A stretch of DNA of 45,119 nt. Origin: Acidimicrobiales bacterium. GTDB lineage: Bacteria > Actinomycetota > Acidimicrobiia > Acidimicrobiales > Iamiaceae. The notes beneath the pieces were generated by a model, which was given only the letters and a program-made list of their open reading frames with translations, was not told where the DNA came from and did no database searches. Positions within the stretch are counted from its first letter, which is position 1. The number at the start of each line of letters is the position of its first letter. Below are positions 1 to 8,224 of this stretch, piece after piece. The translations under genes and the position numbers were made by a program. Where the stretch lies: contig JAODBM010000018.1 in the NCBI GenBank assembly GCA_025463985.1, positions 1-45,119 on the forward strand, in the 5' to 3' direction.

Positions 1-85
1 TTGGCGTGGGACAACGGTGGGATCCCCCGTTTGCCGCCGCAGGCAACCGGGCACACGTACCATCGCTGACCTGGGCCCGGAAGAG

Positions 86-157
86 TGCGCCCCCCGGGAT
101 TCGAACCCGGAACCTGCGGATTAAGAGTCCGTTGCTCTGCCATTGAGCTAGAGGCGC
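86..157 (-). tRNA. tRNA-Lys (CTT anticodon)
   Basis: Read on the minus strand, this is a complete 72-nt cloverleaf. The 7-bp acceptor stem is GCGCCTC with GGGGCGC (one U-G pair), followed by discriminator A. The anticodon loop is CTCTTAA, giving anticodon CTT for lysine. The T-arm contains GGTTCGAATCC. No CCA is encoded. Confidence 0.97.
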
Positions 158-234
158 CCCGGCACCCTAGTAGATGAGTCGCGTCGCTCAGAAGGCGGAT
201 CGGCGGTTCCTCCGAGAGGTACCGCAACGGAGAC

Positions 235-260
235 GCCGGCCACCCGGAGGGGTGGCCGGC
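235..260. terminator. Hairpin between tRNA-His and tRNA-Lys
   Basis: An 11-bp perfect inverted repeat (gccggccaccc / gggtggccggc) has a 4-nt loop. It sits 12 nt past the 3' end of the minus-strand tRNA-His gene. It lacks a clear U-tract, so it could be a terminator or an RNA-processing hairpin between the two tRNAs. Confidence 0.5.
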
Positions 261-271
261 CGTCCGGATGG

Positions 272-346
272 GCTGACCGAGGGGATTCGAACCCCCGACA
301 TCCGCGACCACAACGCGGCGCTCTGACCAGCTGAGCTACGGCCAGC
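272..346 (-). tRNA. tRNA-His (GTG anticodon)
   Basis: This is a minus-strand cloverleaf with anticodon loop TTGTGGT (anticodon GTG, histidine). The 7-bp acceptor stem CTGGCCG/CGGTCAG is extended by the G(-1):C73 pair that is diagnostic of tRNA-His. The T-arm is GGTTCGAATCC. CCA is not encoded directly after C73. Confidence 0.97.
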
Positions 347-403
347 AAGGAGCGCTCACCCTAGCGCGACCGTCCCTCGGGCTCGAACGCCATAGGCGGC
401 CGC

Positions 404-1075
404 TCAGGTCTCCTCGAAGCGCCAGCCAGGCTCGACGGCCCACATGCGGCGGCGGCGGCCAGGACGGGTGAGATCACCGTGGTCCCACGCTTCGTCGCCC
501 TCGTAGCGCCAGCAGATCCCACCTGCGACATCGCTTCGGCGCCCGTTGAAGCGGTGTGGGGATTGCCCACGCAGCGCGGCGAGCAAGGCGTCAACTGACG
601 CGTGCTGGCCGATGTGGTCGAGCGTCACGAACTGAGGAACGGGGAGTTGGAGGTCGCCGCGGGCGTGGGCTTGCACGGCGGCGGCGGGGGAGTACCAGGC
701 GGTCGCCGTGACCTCGTCGGCGGCGGGCGACAGCTCGGCGTCGGGGTCGGGCACGCCGACGAGGAACCACGTCCGGTAGATGCGGGGGCCGCCGTCGGGC
801 GACGTCCAGTGCGAGAGCGGCACGAGTGCGGCGGGGTCGAGCTTCAACCCGACCTCCTCGTGCGTCTCGCGGGCCGCGGCACGGCGGGCTGACGCGAGGT
901 CGTCGGCGTCCGGGACGCGATCGCCGGGATCGACGGCTCCTCCGGGGAAGGCCCAGAGGCCGCCGTGGCTGGTGAGCCCGGCGTGGCGTCGCAGGAGGAG
1001 CACCTCGAGGCCCTCTGCGCTGTCGCGGGCCACGACGACGGTCGCCGCGTCGATGATCCTCGGGTCGCTCGTCAC
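404..1075 (-). CDS. NUDIX hydrolase, NUDT7/NUDT19-like
   Basis: This 223-aa protein has a NUDIX fold. FPGGAVDPGD (about residues 43-52) begins the Nudix box and RETHEEVGL (69-77) ends it, with the catalytic glutamates in the RExxEE helix. About ten residues are inserted between the Gly and the RExxEE helix. This expanded box is typical of the NUDT19/NUDT7 group, which hydrolyses CoA and acyl-CoA pyrophosphate bonds, so such a substrate is likely but not proven. The start is GTG 4 nt after the stop of the M15 peptidase gene, so the two are probably one minus-strand operon. Confidence 0.85.
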   Translation of the reverse strand: MTSDPRIIDAATVVVARDSAEGLEVLLLRRHAGLTSHGGLWAFPGGAVDPGDRVPDADDLASARRAAARETHEEVGLKLDPAALVPLSHWTSPDGGPRIYRTWFLVGVPDPDAELSPAADEVTATAWYSPAAAVQAHARGDLQLPVPQFVTLDHIGQHASVDALLAALRGQSPHRFNGRRSDVAGGICWRYEGDEAWDHGDLTRPGRRRRMWAVEPGWRFEET

Positions 1076-1079
1076 CCGG

Positions 1080-2348
1080 TCAGTTCCCGTTGATGCTCCA
1101 GTGCCACGGCTCGCTCGGCAGGTTGTAGAAGCCGAAGCGGGCCGCGTTCTGCGACAGCCATTGCCAGCAGGCGGTGCCGTGCGAGCTGCAGCTGTCGAAG
1201 TCGATGGCCAGGCCCACCTCGTGCATCGACGTTCCCGGAATCGCCGTTGGCGGGGAACAGGAGCCGGACGGCATCTGATAGATCGCGTAGTAGCTCGTGC
1301 CGCAGTGCTGCTTGCGCAGCTCGATCTGCTGGGCGGGGTCGCGGTAGCCGCTGCCGGTGAGCACGAGCCCGCCGGCGCGGGCCGCGTTGAGGAGCGCGCC
1401 GAGCTGCCCGGCGATCTGCGATGACACCGTGATGCCCCCCACGGTCGTGAGGTTGCCGGCGCCGCCCGACGACGAGACCGGCGGGAGCGGGCCCGACCCG
1501 CCGCTGCTGGTCCCGGTTGCCGCGCTGGCCGCCTGTTGCGCGGCTTGGGCCGCCGCCTGGGCCGCGGCGCGCTCGGCTGCCAGCCGCGCCGCGAGCGCCG
1601 CCTGTTCCAACGCGATCTGGGTGGACAGCGCCTTGTCGGTCTTGGCCAGGGTGATCGCGCGCGTGACGTTGGCGTTGATGCGGCGCTGGATGCCGTCGGC
1701 GACGCGCTTCTTGTCGGCCTTCGCTCGCTCGACCTTGCGGGTGCGGTCGCGCTGCTCGGTGCGCTTGCGCATGGCCTCGGCCTTGGCGGCCACGGCGCGG
1801 GCCCGCTCGAAGTCGAGGTCCCGGTTGAGCCCGCGAAGCCGGTCGGTCAGGTCGGCGTCGCTCTGCGCCCGCAGCTCGATGAACAGCTTGCGGTCGTTGG
1901 CCTCGGTGATGTTCTTCGTCTGGAGCATCGAGAGCAGGTCGTCGGCCGGCGGGTTGACGAACGCGCTGACCGCTCGGTTGGCGACGAGCTTGCGCAGGAG
2001 GACGCGCTCGTCGGTGATGCGGCGCACCGCCGCGTCGGCATCGTCGGCTTGCCGGGTGGCGTCGGCCTCGGCTTGCTGGGCTTCGCCCAGGAGCTGTTGC
2101 TGCGTGCGCACGTTGGCGTCGAGGGCCTGGAGCGCACGGTCGACGTCGGCAAGGGAGGCCTTCGAGGTGTTCAGGTCGGCTGCGGTCTGGGCCTGCTGCG
2201 CCCGCACCTGCTCGAGCTCGGCTTGCGGGTTGCCACTGCGGGCGGCGTCGGCGAGCTGGGGGCTGAGGAGACCGACCGTCGCCAGCGCGGCCGTGATCAG
2301 AAACGCCACCGAACGTCGCAAGGCGAGGGCCCTCCCAGAGCTACGCAC
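1080..2348 (-). CDS. Secreted coiled-coil protein with D,D-carboxypeptidase (peptidase M15B, VanY-like) domain
   Basis: This 422-aa protein has an N-terminal signal peptide (hydrophobic about 12-34, ADA cleavage region). A long coiled coil follows (about 42-270, Ala/Gln/Arg-rich heptads, like the EnvC/RipA-type regulators of wall hydrolases), then a Gly/Ser linker (about 278-300) and a C-terminal M15B zinc peptidase domain. Zinc ligands H376, D383 (HEVGLAIDF) and H416 (EPWHWS) and catalytic E413 are all present, so it should cleave D-Ala-D-Ala in cell-wall peptides. The GTG start lacks a good ribosome site. A TTG at 2321 with GGGAGG upstream is a plausible alternative that still gives a full signal peptide. 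Confidence 0.88.
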   Translation of the reverse strand: MRSSGRALALRRSVAFLITAALATVGLLSPQLADAARSGNPQAELEQVRAQQAQTAADLNTSKASLADVDRALQALDANVRTQQQLLGEAQQAEADATRQADDADAAVRRITDERVLLRKLVANRAVSAFVNPPADDLLSMLQTKNITEANDRKLFIELRAQSDADLTDRLRGLNRDLDFERARAVAAKAEAMRKRTEQRDRTRKVERAKADKKRVADGIQRRINANVTRAITLAKTDKALSTQIALEQAALAARLAAERAAAQAAAQAAQQAASAATGTSSGGSGPLPPVSSSGGAGNLTTVGGITVSSQIAGQLGALLNAARAGGLVLTGSGYRDPAQQIELRKQHCGTSYYAIYQMPSGSCSPPTAIPGTSMHEVGLAIDFDSCSSHGTACWQWLSQNAARFGFYNLPSEPWHWSINGN

Positions 2349-2501
2349 CCCCCAATGCGGTGCGGTCGACCGTCACGAAACCGTAACACACCGACGCAGC
2401 CGCCTCACCAGAAGGGTGACGATCAGCAACAGTAGCAACATCCGCCACACCAGCCACGGGGCCGGTCACACGGCGCGGTTGCGAGGAGGGCGGGCGGCCA
2501 C

Positions 2502-3257
2502 TCAGGCGTAGGTGCGGACGAGCGCGAGGACGGCCTCCACATCCGGGCCAGCGCCGCCGAGCGACGTGTCCTTGGGGTCCCGCCGGCGGGCCGCGACCGC
2601 GCAGAGCTCGGCGGCGTCGCCACTGATGGTGGTCACCGGCGGGGCGTTGGGCACGAAGCTCCAGGGCGTGCCACTTGGCCCCTCCAGCTCGAACGCCACC
2701 GGTCCCGACAGCTCGCGACCGGCGATGGCGAACGCATACGGCAACGTGCGCCAGGCAAGGCGCGCGATCGGCTCGAGCCGGTCCGTCGGCGCGAGCGCGA
2801 GGCCGAGCGCGGTGGCGACGTCACCGCTGTGGATCCAGCTCTCCGCCAGCCGGGTCGCGGCCATCGTGCGGGCCGACAGGTCGCCGACCACCCACGGGAC
2901 CCGGGTGCTCGGGTCGAGGGTTCGAAGCGCGGCGACCAGCTGCGCCGCGGCAGCCGCCCAGCGGTCCCGCAGCTCAGCGACCGGCACGCCGCGCTCGTGG
3001 TCGACCATCATGTCGACCCCTTCGTCCACCGACGAGGCCATGGCGAGGCCCTCGGTGAGCGCGGCGACCACCTCGGCGTAGCGACCGGTGGCGCTGCCGA
3101 CGGCCATCTCGTCGGTCTGGGCCAGGTGGATGATCACGTCGCTGACCACCCAGCCCTCGCACGGCGTCGGTCGGTCCCAGTCGGCCGGGTCGAGCCCGTC
3201 GAGCAGCGCCGCCAGCTCGGCGTGCTGGTCGGCGAGCGCGGCGACGATCGCGTCCAT
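2502..3257 (-). CDS. TIGR03086 / maleylpyruvate isomerase-like (DinB-fold) family protein
   Basis: This 251-aa protein begins with the motif of the actinobacterial mycothiol-dependent maleylpyruvate isomerase superfamily: LADQHAELAALLDGLDPADWDRPTPCEGWVVSDVIIHLA across residues 8-46. That includes the Trp, the Cys-Glu-Gly-Trp turn and the His of the four-helix metal-binding bundle. A second conserved part, WIHSGDVA, supplies another putative metal ligand. The C-terminal half resembles the SCP2-like tail of these proteins. Family members are usually mycothiol-dependent, but the substrate cannot be read here. The ATG has GGAGG about 9 nt upstream. A longer in-frame extension upstream is antisense to the ABC gene and was discarded. 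Confidence 0.8.
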   Translation of the reverse strand: MDAIVAALADQHAELAALLDGLDPADWDRPTPCEGWVVSDVIIHLAQTDEMAVGSATGRYAEVVAALTEGLAMASSVDEGVDMMVDHERGVPVAELRDRWAAAAAQLVAALRTLDPSTRVPWVVGDLSARTMAATRLAESWIHSGDVATALGLALAPTDRLEPIARLAWRTLPYAFAIAGRELSGPVAFELEGPSGTPWSFVPNAPPVTTISGDAAELCAVAARRRDPKDTSLGGAGPDVEAVLALVRTYA

Positions 3258-3374
3258 GATCTGGCCTCCGTCCCCGAGTCGTGGTCTGGCGCGGGCATCG
3301 TAGGTCGGGCCCGCGGTGGTTGGGGCCGGACGCAGCGGGCATGATCGGCGGTCACATGCGACGAATGCGAAGTC

Positions 3375-4064
3375 ATGGCCACGGCTGCTGACCGCCCGTT
3401 GGCGGTCTCGGGCATCTGCAAGCAGTTCGGGGCCTCGACGATCCTCGAGAACGTGGACCTCCAGGTCGACGCCGGTGAGATCGTCGCCCTCACGGGGGAG
3501 AACGGCGCCGGCAAGACCACGCTCTTGCGCATCTGCGCGGGCGTCATCCGGCCCGACGCGGGCGAGGTGCGCGTCCACGGCCGCCTCGGGTACTGCCCGC
3601 AGGCGCCGGGCCTGTTCGAGCTGCTGACGGCCGACGACCACCTCGTGATGTTTGGCCGGGGCGCAGGCATCGGGCGGGCCGAGGCGCTCCAGCGGGGGAC
3701 GGCGATCCTCGCCGAGTTCGGCTATCCCACCCTCGAGCGCGCCGTCACCCGCGACCTGTCGGGGGGCACCCGCCAGAAGCTCAACCTCGCCCTCGCCCTG
3801 CTCGCGGATCCGTCGGTGCTTCTCCTCGACGAGCCCTACCAGGGCTTCGACCGGGGCACCTACCTCAACTTCTGGGACCACTGCCACCGCTGGCGCGACG
3901 AGGGCAAGGCCGTCGTGGTCGTGACCCACATGCTGGCCGAGCTCGACCGCGCCGACCGCGTCGTCGAGCTCCCGGCGCACCCGTCTCGGGTGCACGGCAA
4001 CCGGCTGCCGCGCAACGCGGGTGGCGCGGCGAGCGGCGACCGCACCGGGCCGGCCGGCCGATGA
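3375..4064 (+). CDS. ABC transporter ATP-binding protein (exporter type)
   Basis: This 229-aa nucleotide-binding subunit has Walker A GENGAGKT (about 43-50), signature LSGGT, Walker B VLLLDEP and H-loop VTHM, so it should be a working ATPase. The C-terminal 30 residues are a low-complexity tail. Its stop overlaps the start of the permease gene by 4 nt (ATGA), so the pair is translationally coupled. It is divergent from the TIGR03086-like gene. The substrate is unknown. Like CcmA-type NBDs it is small and sits beside a single short permease, so the exporter may act as a 2+2 complex. Confidence 0.87.
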   Translation: MATAADRPLAVSGICKQFGASTILENVDLQVDAGEIVALTGENGAGKTTLLRICAGVIRPDAGEVRVHGRLGYCPQAPGLFELLTADDHLVMFGRGAGIGRAEALQRGTAILAEFGYPTLERAVTRDLSGGTRQKLNLALALLADPSVLLLDEPYQGFDRGTYLNFWDHCHRWRDEGKAVVVVTHMLAELDRADRVVELPAHPSRVHGNRLPRNAGGAASGDRTGPAGR

Positions 4065-4738
4065 ACGCGTTCCGGCGCGTCCTGATGATGGCCGAGATGC
4101 ATGGCCGCGACCTGACCAGGCGGCACGCCGCCCTCGGCCTGCTGGTCGCCCTCCCGCTCACCTTCTACTTGGCCTCGAACCGTCGCGGCACGGCGTCGCT
4201 CGCCGCGGGCGGCATCGGTATGGCGTTCGCGGTGTCAGGCGCCACGCTCTTCTCGGTCCTCTCGTCGCACGAGGTCGATCAGCGCCTCGTGCTCGGCGGC
4301 TACCGCCCGATCGAGCTGCTCCTCGGCCGCGTGCTGTTCCTCGGACCGCTCGGGCTCATCATCGCCGCCGGCTTCAGCGTGCTGATGACGCTGTTCTCGC
4401 ATCCGGCTCGGCCCTGGGTCCTGGGCCTGGCGGTCGGCGTGGTGGCGCTGCAGTCGGTGCCCTTCGGCCTCGCGGTCGGCACCGCGCTCACCCGCGAGCT
4501 GGAGGGCACGCTCGTGATGATCGGCGTGGTCGGCCTCCAGCTGTCGGTCGAGCCAACCGCGATCATCGCCAAGGTGCTGCCGTTCTACGGACCCCGGCAG
4601 CTGATCGACTCGGCGGCCAGCCACCACGGGTTGGTGCTCGTGCCGCTGGCCCAGACCGTGGTCTACGGGCTCGCGCTCCTGCTCCTGGCGCGGCTCTTCG
4701 CCGCCCGCCGCCTCGACGTGCAGGACCACGGCGACTGA
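4061..4738 (+). CDS. ABC-type permease, six transmembrane segments
   Basis: This 225-aa integral membrane protein has about six hydrophobic helices (roughly 20-45, 48-65, 82-108, 115-140, 150-172, 195-215). It has a cytoplasmic N-terminus and an Arg-rich C-terminus. The layout is that of ABC-2 or CcmB-like permeases. It is coupled by a 4-nt overlap to the preceding ATPase, which makes it the membrane half of that exporter. No substrate motif is recognisable. Confidence 0.82.
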   Translation: MNAFRRVLMMAEMHGRDLTRRHAALGLLVALPLTFYLASNRRGTASLAAGGIGMAFAVSGATLFSVLSSHEVDQRLVLGGYRPIELLLGRVLFLGPLGLIIAAGFSVLMTLFSHPARPWVLGLAVGVVALQSVPFGLAVGTALTRELEGTLVMIGVVGLQLSVEPTAIIAKVLPFYGPRQLIDSAASHHGLVLVPLAQTVVYGLALLLLARLFAARRLDVQDHGD

Positions 4739-4788
4739 CCGTTGCCGCCAGCAGGACGACCGAGGTCGCCAGGCCAGGCGCGGATTGG

Positions 4789-4836
4789 GTACGGCCTACT
4801 CACGCCACCGCCGCGGGGCGGCCGTACCTTCCGGAC
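4789..4836 (+). promoter_or_regulatory. Inverted repeat and -10 element before the propeller/DUF4214 gene
   Basis: GTACGGCC (4789-4796) is repeated inverted as GGCCGTAC (4820-4827) around a 23-nt spacer. The right arm runs into TACCTT (4825-4830), a TAnnnT-type -10 element that ends 6 nt before the ATG. This suggests a leaderless transcript under control of a dyad-binding factor. No clear -35 is visible. Confidence 0.4.
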
Positions 4837-6834
4837 ATGTCCCTGCTCCGCCACCGCGTCGCGTCCCTCACCATGGCGCTCAGCGTCCTGTTCGGAGTAA
4901 CCGCCCTCGTCCCGCTCCCGGCTGGGGCCACCGCCCCCAAGCCCACCTACCAGGTGACCTCCCGCGTCTCGGTGGCGACCTCGGGCGCGCAGTCGGCGTC
5001 GGGCTACGCGCCCCGCATCACCCCCGACGGCCGCTACGTGGTCTTCGGGATGGTGAACCCCTCGGCCTACAAGGCCGCCGGACCGTTCCAGCAGATCTTC
5101 CGGCGCGACCAGCTGACCGGAGCGGTCGAGCTCGTGTCGGTGGCCGTCGGCTCCGGCCAGGTGCCCAACGGCCCGTCGAACGGCCCCTCCGTGAGCGACG
5201 ACGGACGCTGGATCGCGTTCGACTCGACCGCCACGAACCTCATCCAGACCGACACGAACAACCACCGGGACGTCTTCCTGCGCGACATGCAGTCGGGCAT
5301 CACCCGCCTGATCAGCGTCGGGAAGAACGGCGACAACGCGAACGGCGACAGCCAGGACGCCTCGATCGACGGCATCGGCGACAAGGTCGCGTTCGACTCG
5401 GCGGCCGAGAACCTCGTCAGCGGCGACGGCAACAACGTGACCGACGTGTTCGTGCGCAACTGGCTCTCCGACGTGACGACGCGGGCCAGCGTGTCCACCG
5501 CGTCGGTCGGGGGCAACGCCCTGAGCCTGCTGCCACAGATCAGCGGCGACGGCGGCTGGGTCACGTTCGTCTCGAGCGCCACCAACCTCGTGGTGGGCGA
5601 CCTCAACGGCTACAACGACGTGTTCCTGCGCTCGCTCGGCGGGCTGCAGACCACCCTCGTGAGCCGTACCACGCTGCACGCGGGCGACGGCCACTCGTTC
5701 GCCCCGTCGATCAACGGCGACGGCACCCAGATCGCCTTCGCCTCCCAGGCCACGAAGCTCGTCGCGAACGACACCAACAAGAACGACGACACGTTCGTGT
5801 GGACGCGGTCGACCGGCGGCATCCAGCGGGTCAGCCTCAACGCCTTCGGCGGCCAGATCGCGAGCGGCTCGTACCTCGGGACGGGGATCAGCCGCGACGG
5901 GAACGTCGTGGCGTGGACGTCGAAGGACAAGGACGTCACCGGCTCGCCCGGCAACGGCACCGCCCCCAACGTCTACCGCCGCGACCTCTCGACTTCGCGC
6001 ACCGCGCTGATCACCGCCGACCCGGCCGGCGCGGCCGGCAACGCGTTCTCGATCACGCTGTCGGTGGACCAGACAGGGAGGCGCTTCGCCTACGACTCGC
6101 TGTCCCACTCGCTCGTCCGCAACGACACGAACGCGAACTGGGACGCCTTCGTCACCGACACGCAGGTGCTCATCGGCCCGTTCCTTGACATCGCGAGCTT
6201 CGTGAGCCAGCAGTACAAGGACTTCGTCGGCCGTGCGCCCAGCGCGACCGAGCTGACGGAGGGCATGGCACAGATCCGCAACGGCGAGCTTTCGCCGAGC
6301 CGCTACATCGTGGCCAAGGCACATGGGAGCGCGTGGGAGGCCAAGCGGGGACCCGTCTTGCGGTTGTACTGGGCCTTCTTCCTGCGGCGTCCCGACCTGG
6401 GCGGCTACCAGCACTGGGTCGGCCTCTACCAGTCCGGCAAGTCGCTCGACGACATCGCCCAGTTCTTCGCCCAGTCGCCCGAGTTCGTCAACAAGTACGG
6501 CCCGCTCAACGACTCGAGCTTCGTGAAGCTCGTCTACGTCAACGTGCTCGACCGCCAAGCCGAAGCGGCGGGGCTCACGTACTGGGTCGACCAGCTCCAA
6601 CATCATGGTCTCAAGCGAGGCTCGATGATGGTGGGCTTCTCGGAGGCGCTCGAGGGCCAGCACCACATTGCTCCCGTGACCGACGTGCTCCTCATCTCCA
6701 TCGGCATGATGCGCACCATCCCGTCCAAGTCCTTCTTCGACTCGTGGCGCGCCCAGGTCGGCACCCCACCGGTCACGGCGCCGATGGCCGAGCTGATCCT
6801 CGGCAGCGACCCCTACGGGGCCCGCTTTCCCTGA
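4837..6834 (+). CDS. Secreted beta-propeller (PD40/TolB-like) protein with C-terminal DUF4214 domain
   Basis: This 665-aa protein starts with a signal peptide (about 1-30, ending PAGATA). About seven PD40/WD40-like blades follow (about 45-440), each with the pattern DGRWIAFDS-TNLI or DGTQIAFAS-TKLV followed by N-D-x-DVFLRD. The Asp/Asn-rich loops resemble calcium sites of secreted TolB-like propellers. The C-terminal part (about 450-640) is a DUF4214 domain with repeated F-x-x-LYW-LRRPD-GG-W and VYVNVLDRQAEAAGLTYW motifs. DUF4214 is found in extracellular or surface proteins with multiple adhesive domains, so a surface-binding role is likely. The ATG was chosen for its signal peptide and the -10 element just upstream. 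Longer in-frame extension would run through the ABC genes. Confidence 0.86.
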   Translation: MSLLRHRVASLTMALSVLFGVTALVPLPAGATAPKPTYQVTSRVSVATSGAQSASGYAPRITPDGRYVVFGMVNPSAYKAAGPFQQIFRRDQLTGAVELVSVAVGSGQVPNGPSNGPSVSDDGRWIAFDSTATNLIQTDTNNHRDVFLRDMQSGITRLISVGKNGDNANGDSQDASIDGIGDKVAFDSAAENLVSGDGNNVTDVFVRNWLSDVTTRASVSTASVGGNALSLLPQISGDGGWVTFVSSATNLVVGDLNGYNDVFLRSLGGLQTTLVSRTTLHAGDGHSFAPSINGDGTQIAFASQATKLVANDTNKNDDTFVWTRSTGGIQRVSLNAFGGQIASGSYLGTGISRDGNVVAWTSKDKDVTGSPGNGTAPNVYRRDLSTSRTALITADPAGAAGNAFSITLSVDQTGRRFAYDSLSHSLVRNDTNANWDAFVTDTQVLIGPFLDIASFVSQQYKDFVGRAPSATELTEGMAQIRNGELSPSRYIVAKAHGSAWEAKRGPVLRLYWAFFLRRPDLGGYQHWVGLYQSGKSLDDIAQFFAQSPEFVNKYGPLNDSSFVKLVYVNVLDRQAEAAGLTYWVDQLQHHGLKRGSMMVGFSEALEGQHHIAPVTDVLLISIGMMRTIPSKSFFDSWRAQVGTPPVTAPMAELILGSDPYGARFP

Positions 6835-6937
6835 GGCCGGGACCGAGCGCCCCGCCGCCGACCATCGGTCTGCCACCAGGTCGGCGCGTGCTCGTCGCCC
6901 TAGGATCGAACCTGCTGGACTCGGGCTCCGGCCTCTC

Positions 6938-7014
6938 GCCCCCGTAGCTCAGATGGACAGAGCGCCCGCCTTCTAAGCGGTTGGTCGCAGGTTCGAGTCC
7001 TGCCGGGGGCGCCA
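6938..7014 (+). tRNA. tRNA-Arg (TCT anticodon)
   Basis: This is a complete cloverleaf with acceptor stem GCCCCCG/CGGGGGC, discriminator G and an encoded CCA end. The anticodon loop CTTCTAA gives anticodon TCT (arginine, AGA/AGG codons). The T-arm is GGTTCGAGTCC. Position 27:43 appears to be a C-T mismatch, leaving a 4-bp anticodon stem. Confidence 0.95.
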
Positions 7015-7043
7015 ACAACATGGGTCACGCTGGCCCGTGCCGA

Positions 7044-7246
7044 CTATGGCTGATACGGCGGGGCCTCGCCCCAACCCCACCGCGGCACTGGTGCGTGCTC
7101 GACCACATCGGCACGCTCTGCGAGTTCCCGAACGCCAGACGGGTCCCCCACTCGAGATAGCCGACGAGCGCGGCCCGGAACTCCGGGTCATCAGGCATAT
7201 CGGCGTCGTCTGCGGCCACTGCGGTCGTCGTCGCTCGGATCTGGTC
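7044..7246 (-). pseudogene. Remnant of a group II truncated haemoglobin (C-terminal part, frameshifted)
   Basis: Minus-strand translation gives DDPEFRAALVGYLEWGTRL, then NSQ, in one frame. After a shift near 7110-7120 the next frame gives APVPRWGWGEAPPYQP and a stop at 7044. These two blocks are the conserved C-terminal end of actinobacterial group II truncated haemoglobins (the xxDDPEFRxAxxxYLEWGTRLA...PVPRWGWG ending). One missing base between them explains the shift. Upstream the reading frame also breaks, with DQIRATTTAV in frame with the first block but a stop shortly before. The heme pocket and N-terminus are absent, so this is a decayed 3' fragment. It lies between tRNA-Arg and a sigma-factor gene. 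Confidence 0.72.
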
Positions 7247-7280
7247 ACGTCCGGGGCGTCCGATGCGTCAGTAGACATTG

Positions 7281-8159
7281 ATGATGGACGAGCGTGACGG
7301 GCTGAGCGTGCAGTTCGAGGCGAACCGTCGGCGCCTGCGGGCGCTGGCGTACCGCATGCTCGGCTCACCCCAGGAGGCCGACGACGTCGTCCAGGACGCG
7401 TGGCTCCGCGTCGGGCGGGCGGACGCTGCCCTGGTTCAGAACCTGGGCGGGTGGCTGACCACGATCGTCGCTCGCATCTGCCTCGATCGCCTCCGCGCCC
7501 GGCGAGCGAGGCCGGAGGAGCCCACGGATGTCGAGCGCCATGATGCGCGCCGCGGCACCGGTCCGCCTGGTCCTGAGGATGAGGCCGTGCTGGCCGAGTC
7601 GGTGGGGGCGGCGTTGCTCGTCGTCCTCGACCTGCTCGCTCCGGCTGAGCGGGTGGCGTTCGTCCTGCACGACGTGTTCGCGGTGCCCTACGACGAGATC
7701 GGTGTCATCGTCGGGCGGTCGCCGGACGCCGCCCGTCAGCTGGCCAGCCGGGCGCGGCGTCGGGTCCAGGGCGGCAGCTCCACCGGCGCCGACGTCGATC
7801 TCCGTCGCCAACGCGAGCTGGTCGAGGCGTTCCTCGCCGCGGCACGCGGCGACGACTTTGACGCGCTGCTCGCGGCGCTCGACCCGGATGTGGTGTTCCG
7901 ATCCGACGCGGCGGCCGCGCGCATGGGGAGCTGTCCCGAGGCCCATGGGGCGAACGCGGTCGCGTCGTTCATCCGCGGCGGTGCTCGGTTTGCCCGTCTC
8001 GCGCTGGTCGACGGAGTCGCCGGTCTCGCATGGGTGCCAGGCGGGGCTGTGCGGGGCGCGATCCAGTTCACGATCGTGAACGATCGCATCGTCCAGATCG
8101 ACGCCATCGGCGAGCCCGAGCGTCTCGAGGCGCTCGAGGTCGTGGTCCTCGAGGGCTGA
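7281..8159 (+). CDS. ECF sigma factor with SnoaL-like C-terminal domain (SigJ/ECF41-like)
   Basis: This 292-aa protein has sigma region 2 at the N-terminus (LRALAYRMLGSPQEADDVVQDAWLR), region 4 at about 110-165 (LAPAERVAFVLHDVFAVPYDEIGVIVGRSPDAARQLASRARRRV) and a C-terminal SnoaL-like domain (about 180-292). That domain includes LLAALDPDVVFRSDAAAA and IQFTIVNDRIVQIDAIGEPERL. In SigJ/ECF41 sigma factors this fused domain replaces a separate anti-sigma factor. YCII and VOC genes follow on the same strand and are likely targets or operon partners. Three start codons in a row (TTG, ATG, ATG at 7278-7286) leave the exact start open. Confidence 0.88.
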   Translation: MMDERDGLSVQFEANRRRLRALAYRMLGSPQEADDVVQDAWLRVGRADAALVQNLGGWLTTIVARICLDRLRARRARPEEPTDVERHDARRGTGPPGPEDEAVLAESVGAALLVVLDLLAPAERVAFVLHDVFAVPYDEIGVIVGRSPDAARQLASRARRRVQGGSSTGADVDLRRQRELVEAFLAAARGDDFDALLAALDPDVVFRSDAAAARMGSCPEAHGANAVASFIRGGARFARLALVDGVAGLAWVPGGAVRGAIQFTIVNDRIVQIDAIGEPERLEALEVVVLEG

Positions 8160-8224
8160 CGTCGTCACATCGGCGTGGCCCCATCCGTCATGTGTGGTTG
8201 GAGATGAGACCGATGGAGGAAGCG

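Noticed and set aside
1..85. Open minus-strand frame from an ATG near 73 to the window edge
   Set aside because: It has only about 20 codons with no motif or ribosome site, so no gene can be supported.
148..348. 66-codon open frame over the tRNA-His region
   Set aside because: It is a translation of the tRNA gene itself.
4021..4836. In-frame N-terminal extension of the propeller/DUF4214 gene through the ABC genes
   Set aside because: It is out of frame with the real ABC genes, Arg/Pro-rich, and the signal peptide and -10 element place the start at 4837.
7037..7297. 86-codon plus-strand frame between tRNA-Arg and the sigma gene
   Set aside because: It is antisense to the haemoglobin remnant and shows no coding features of its own.
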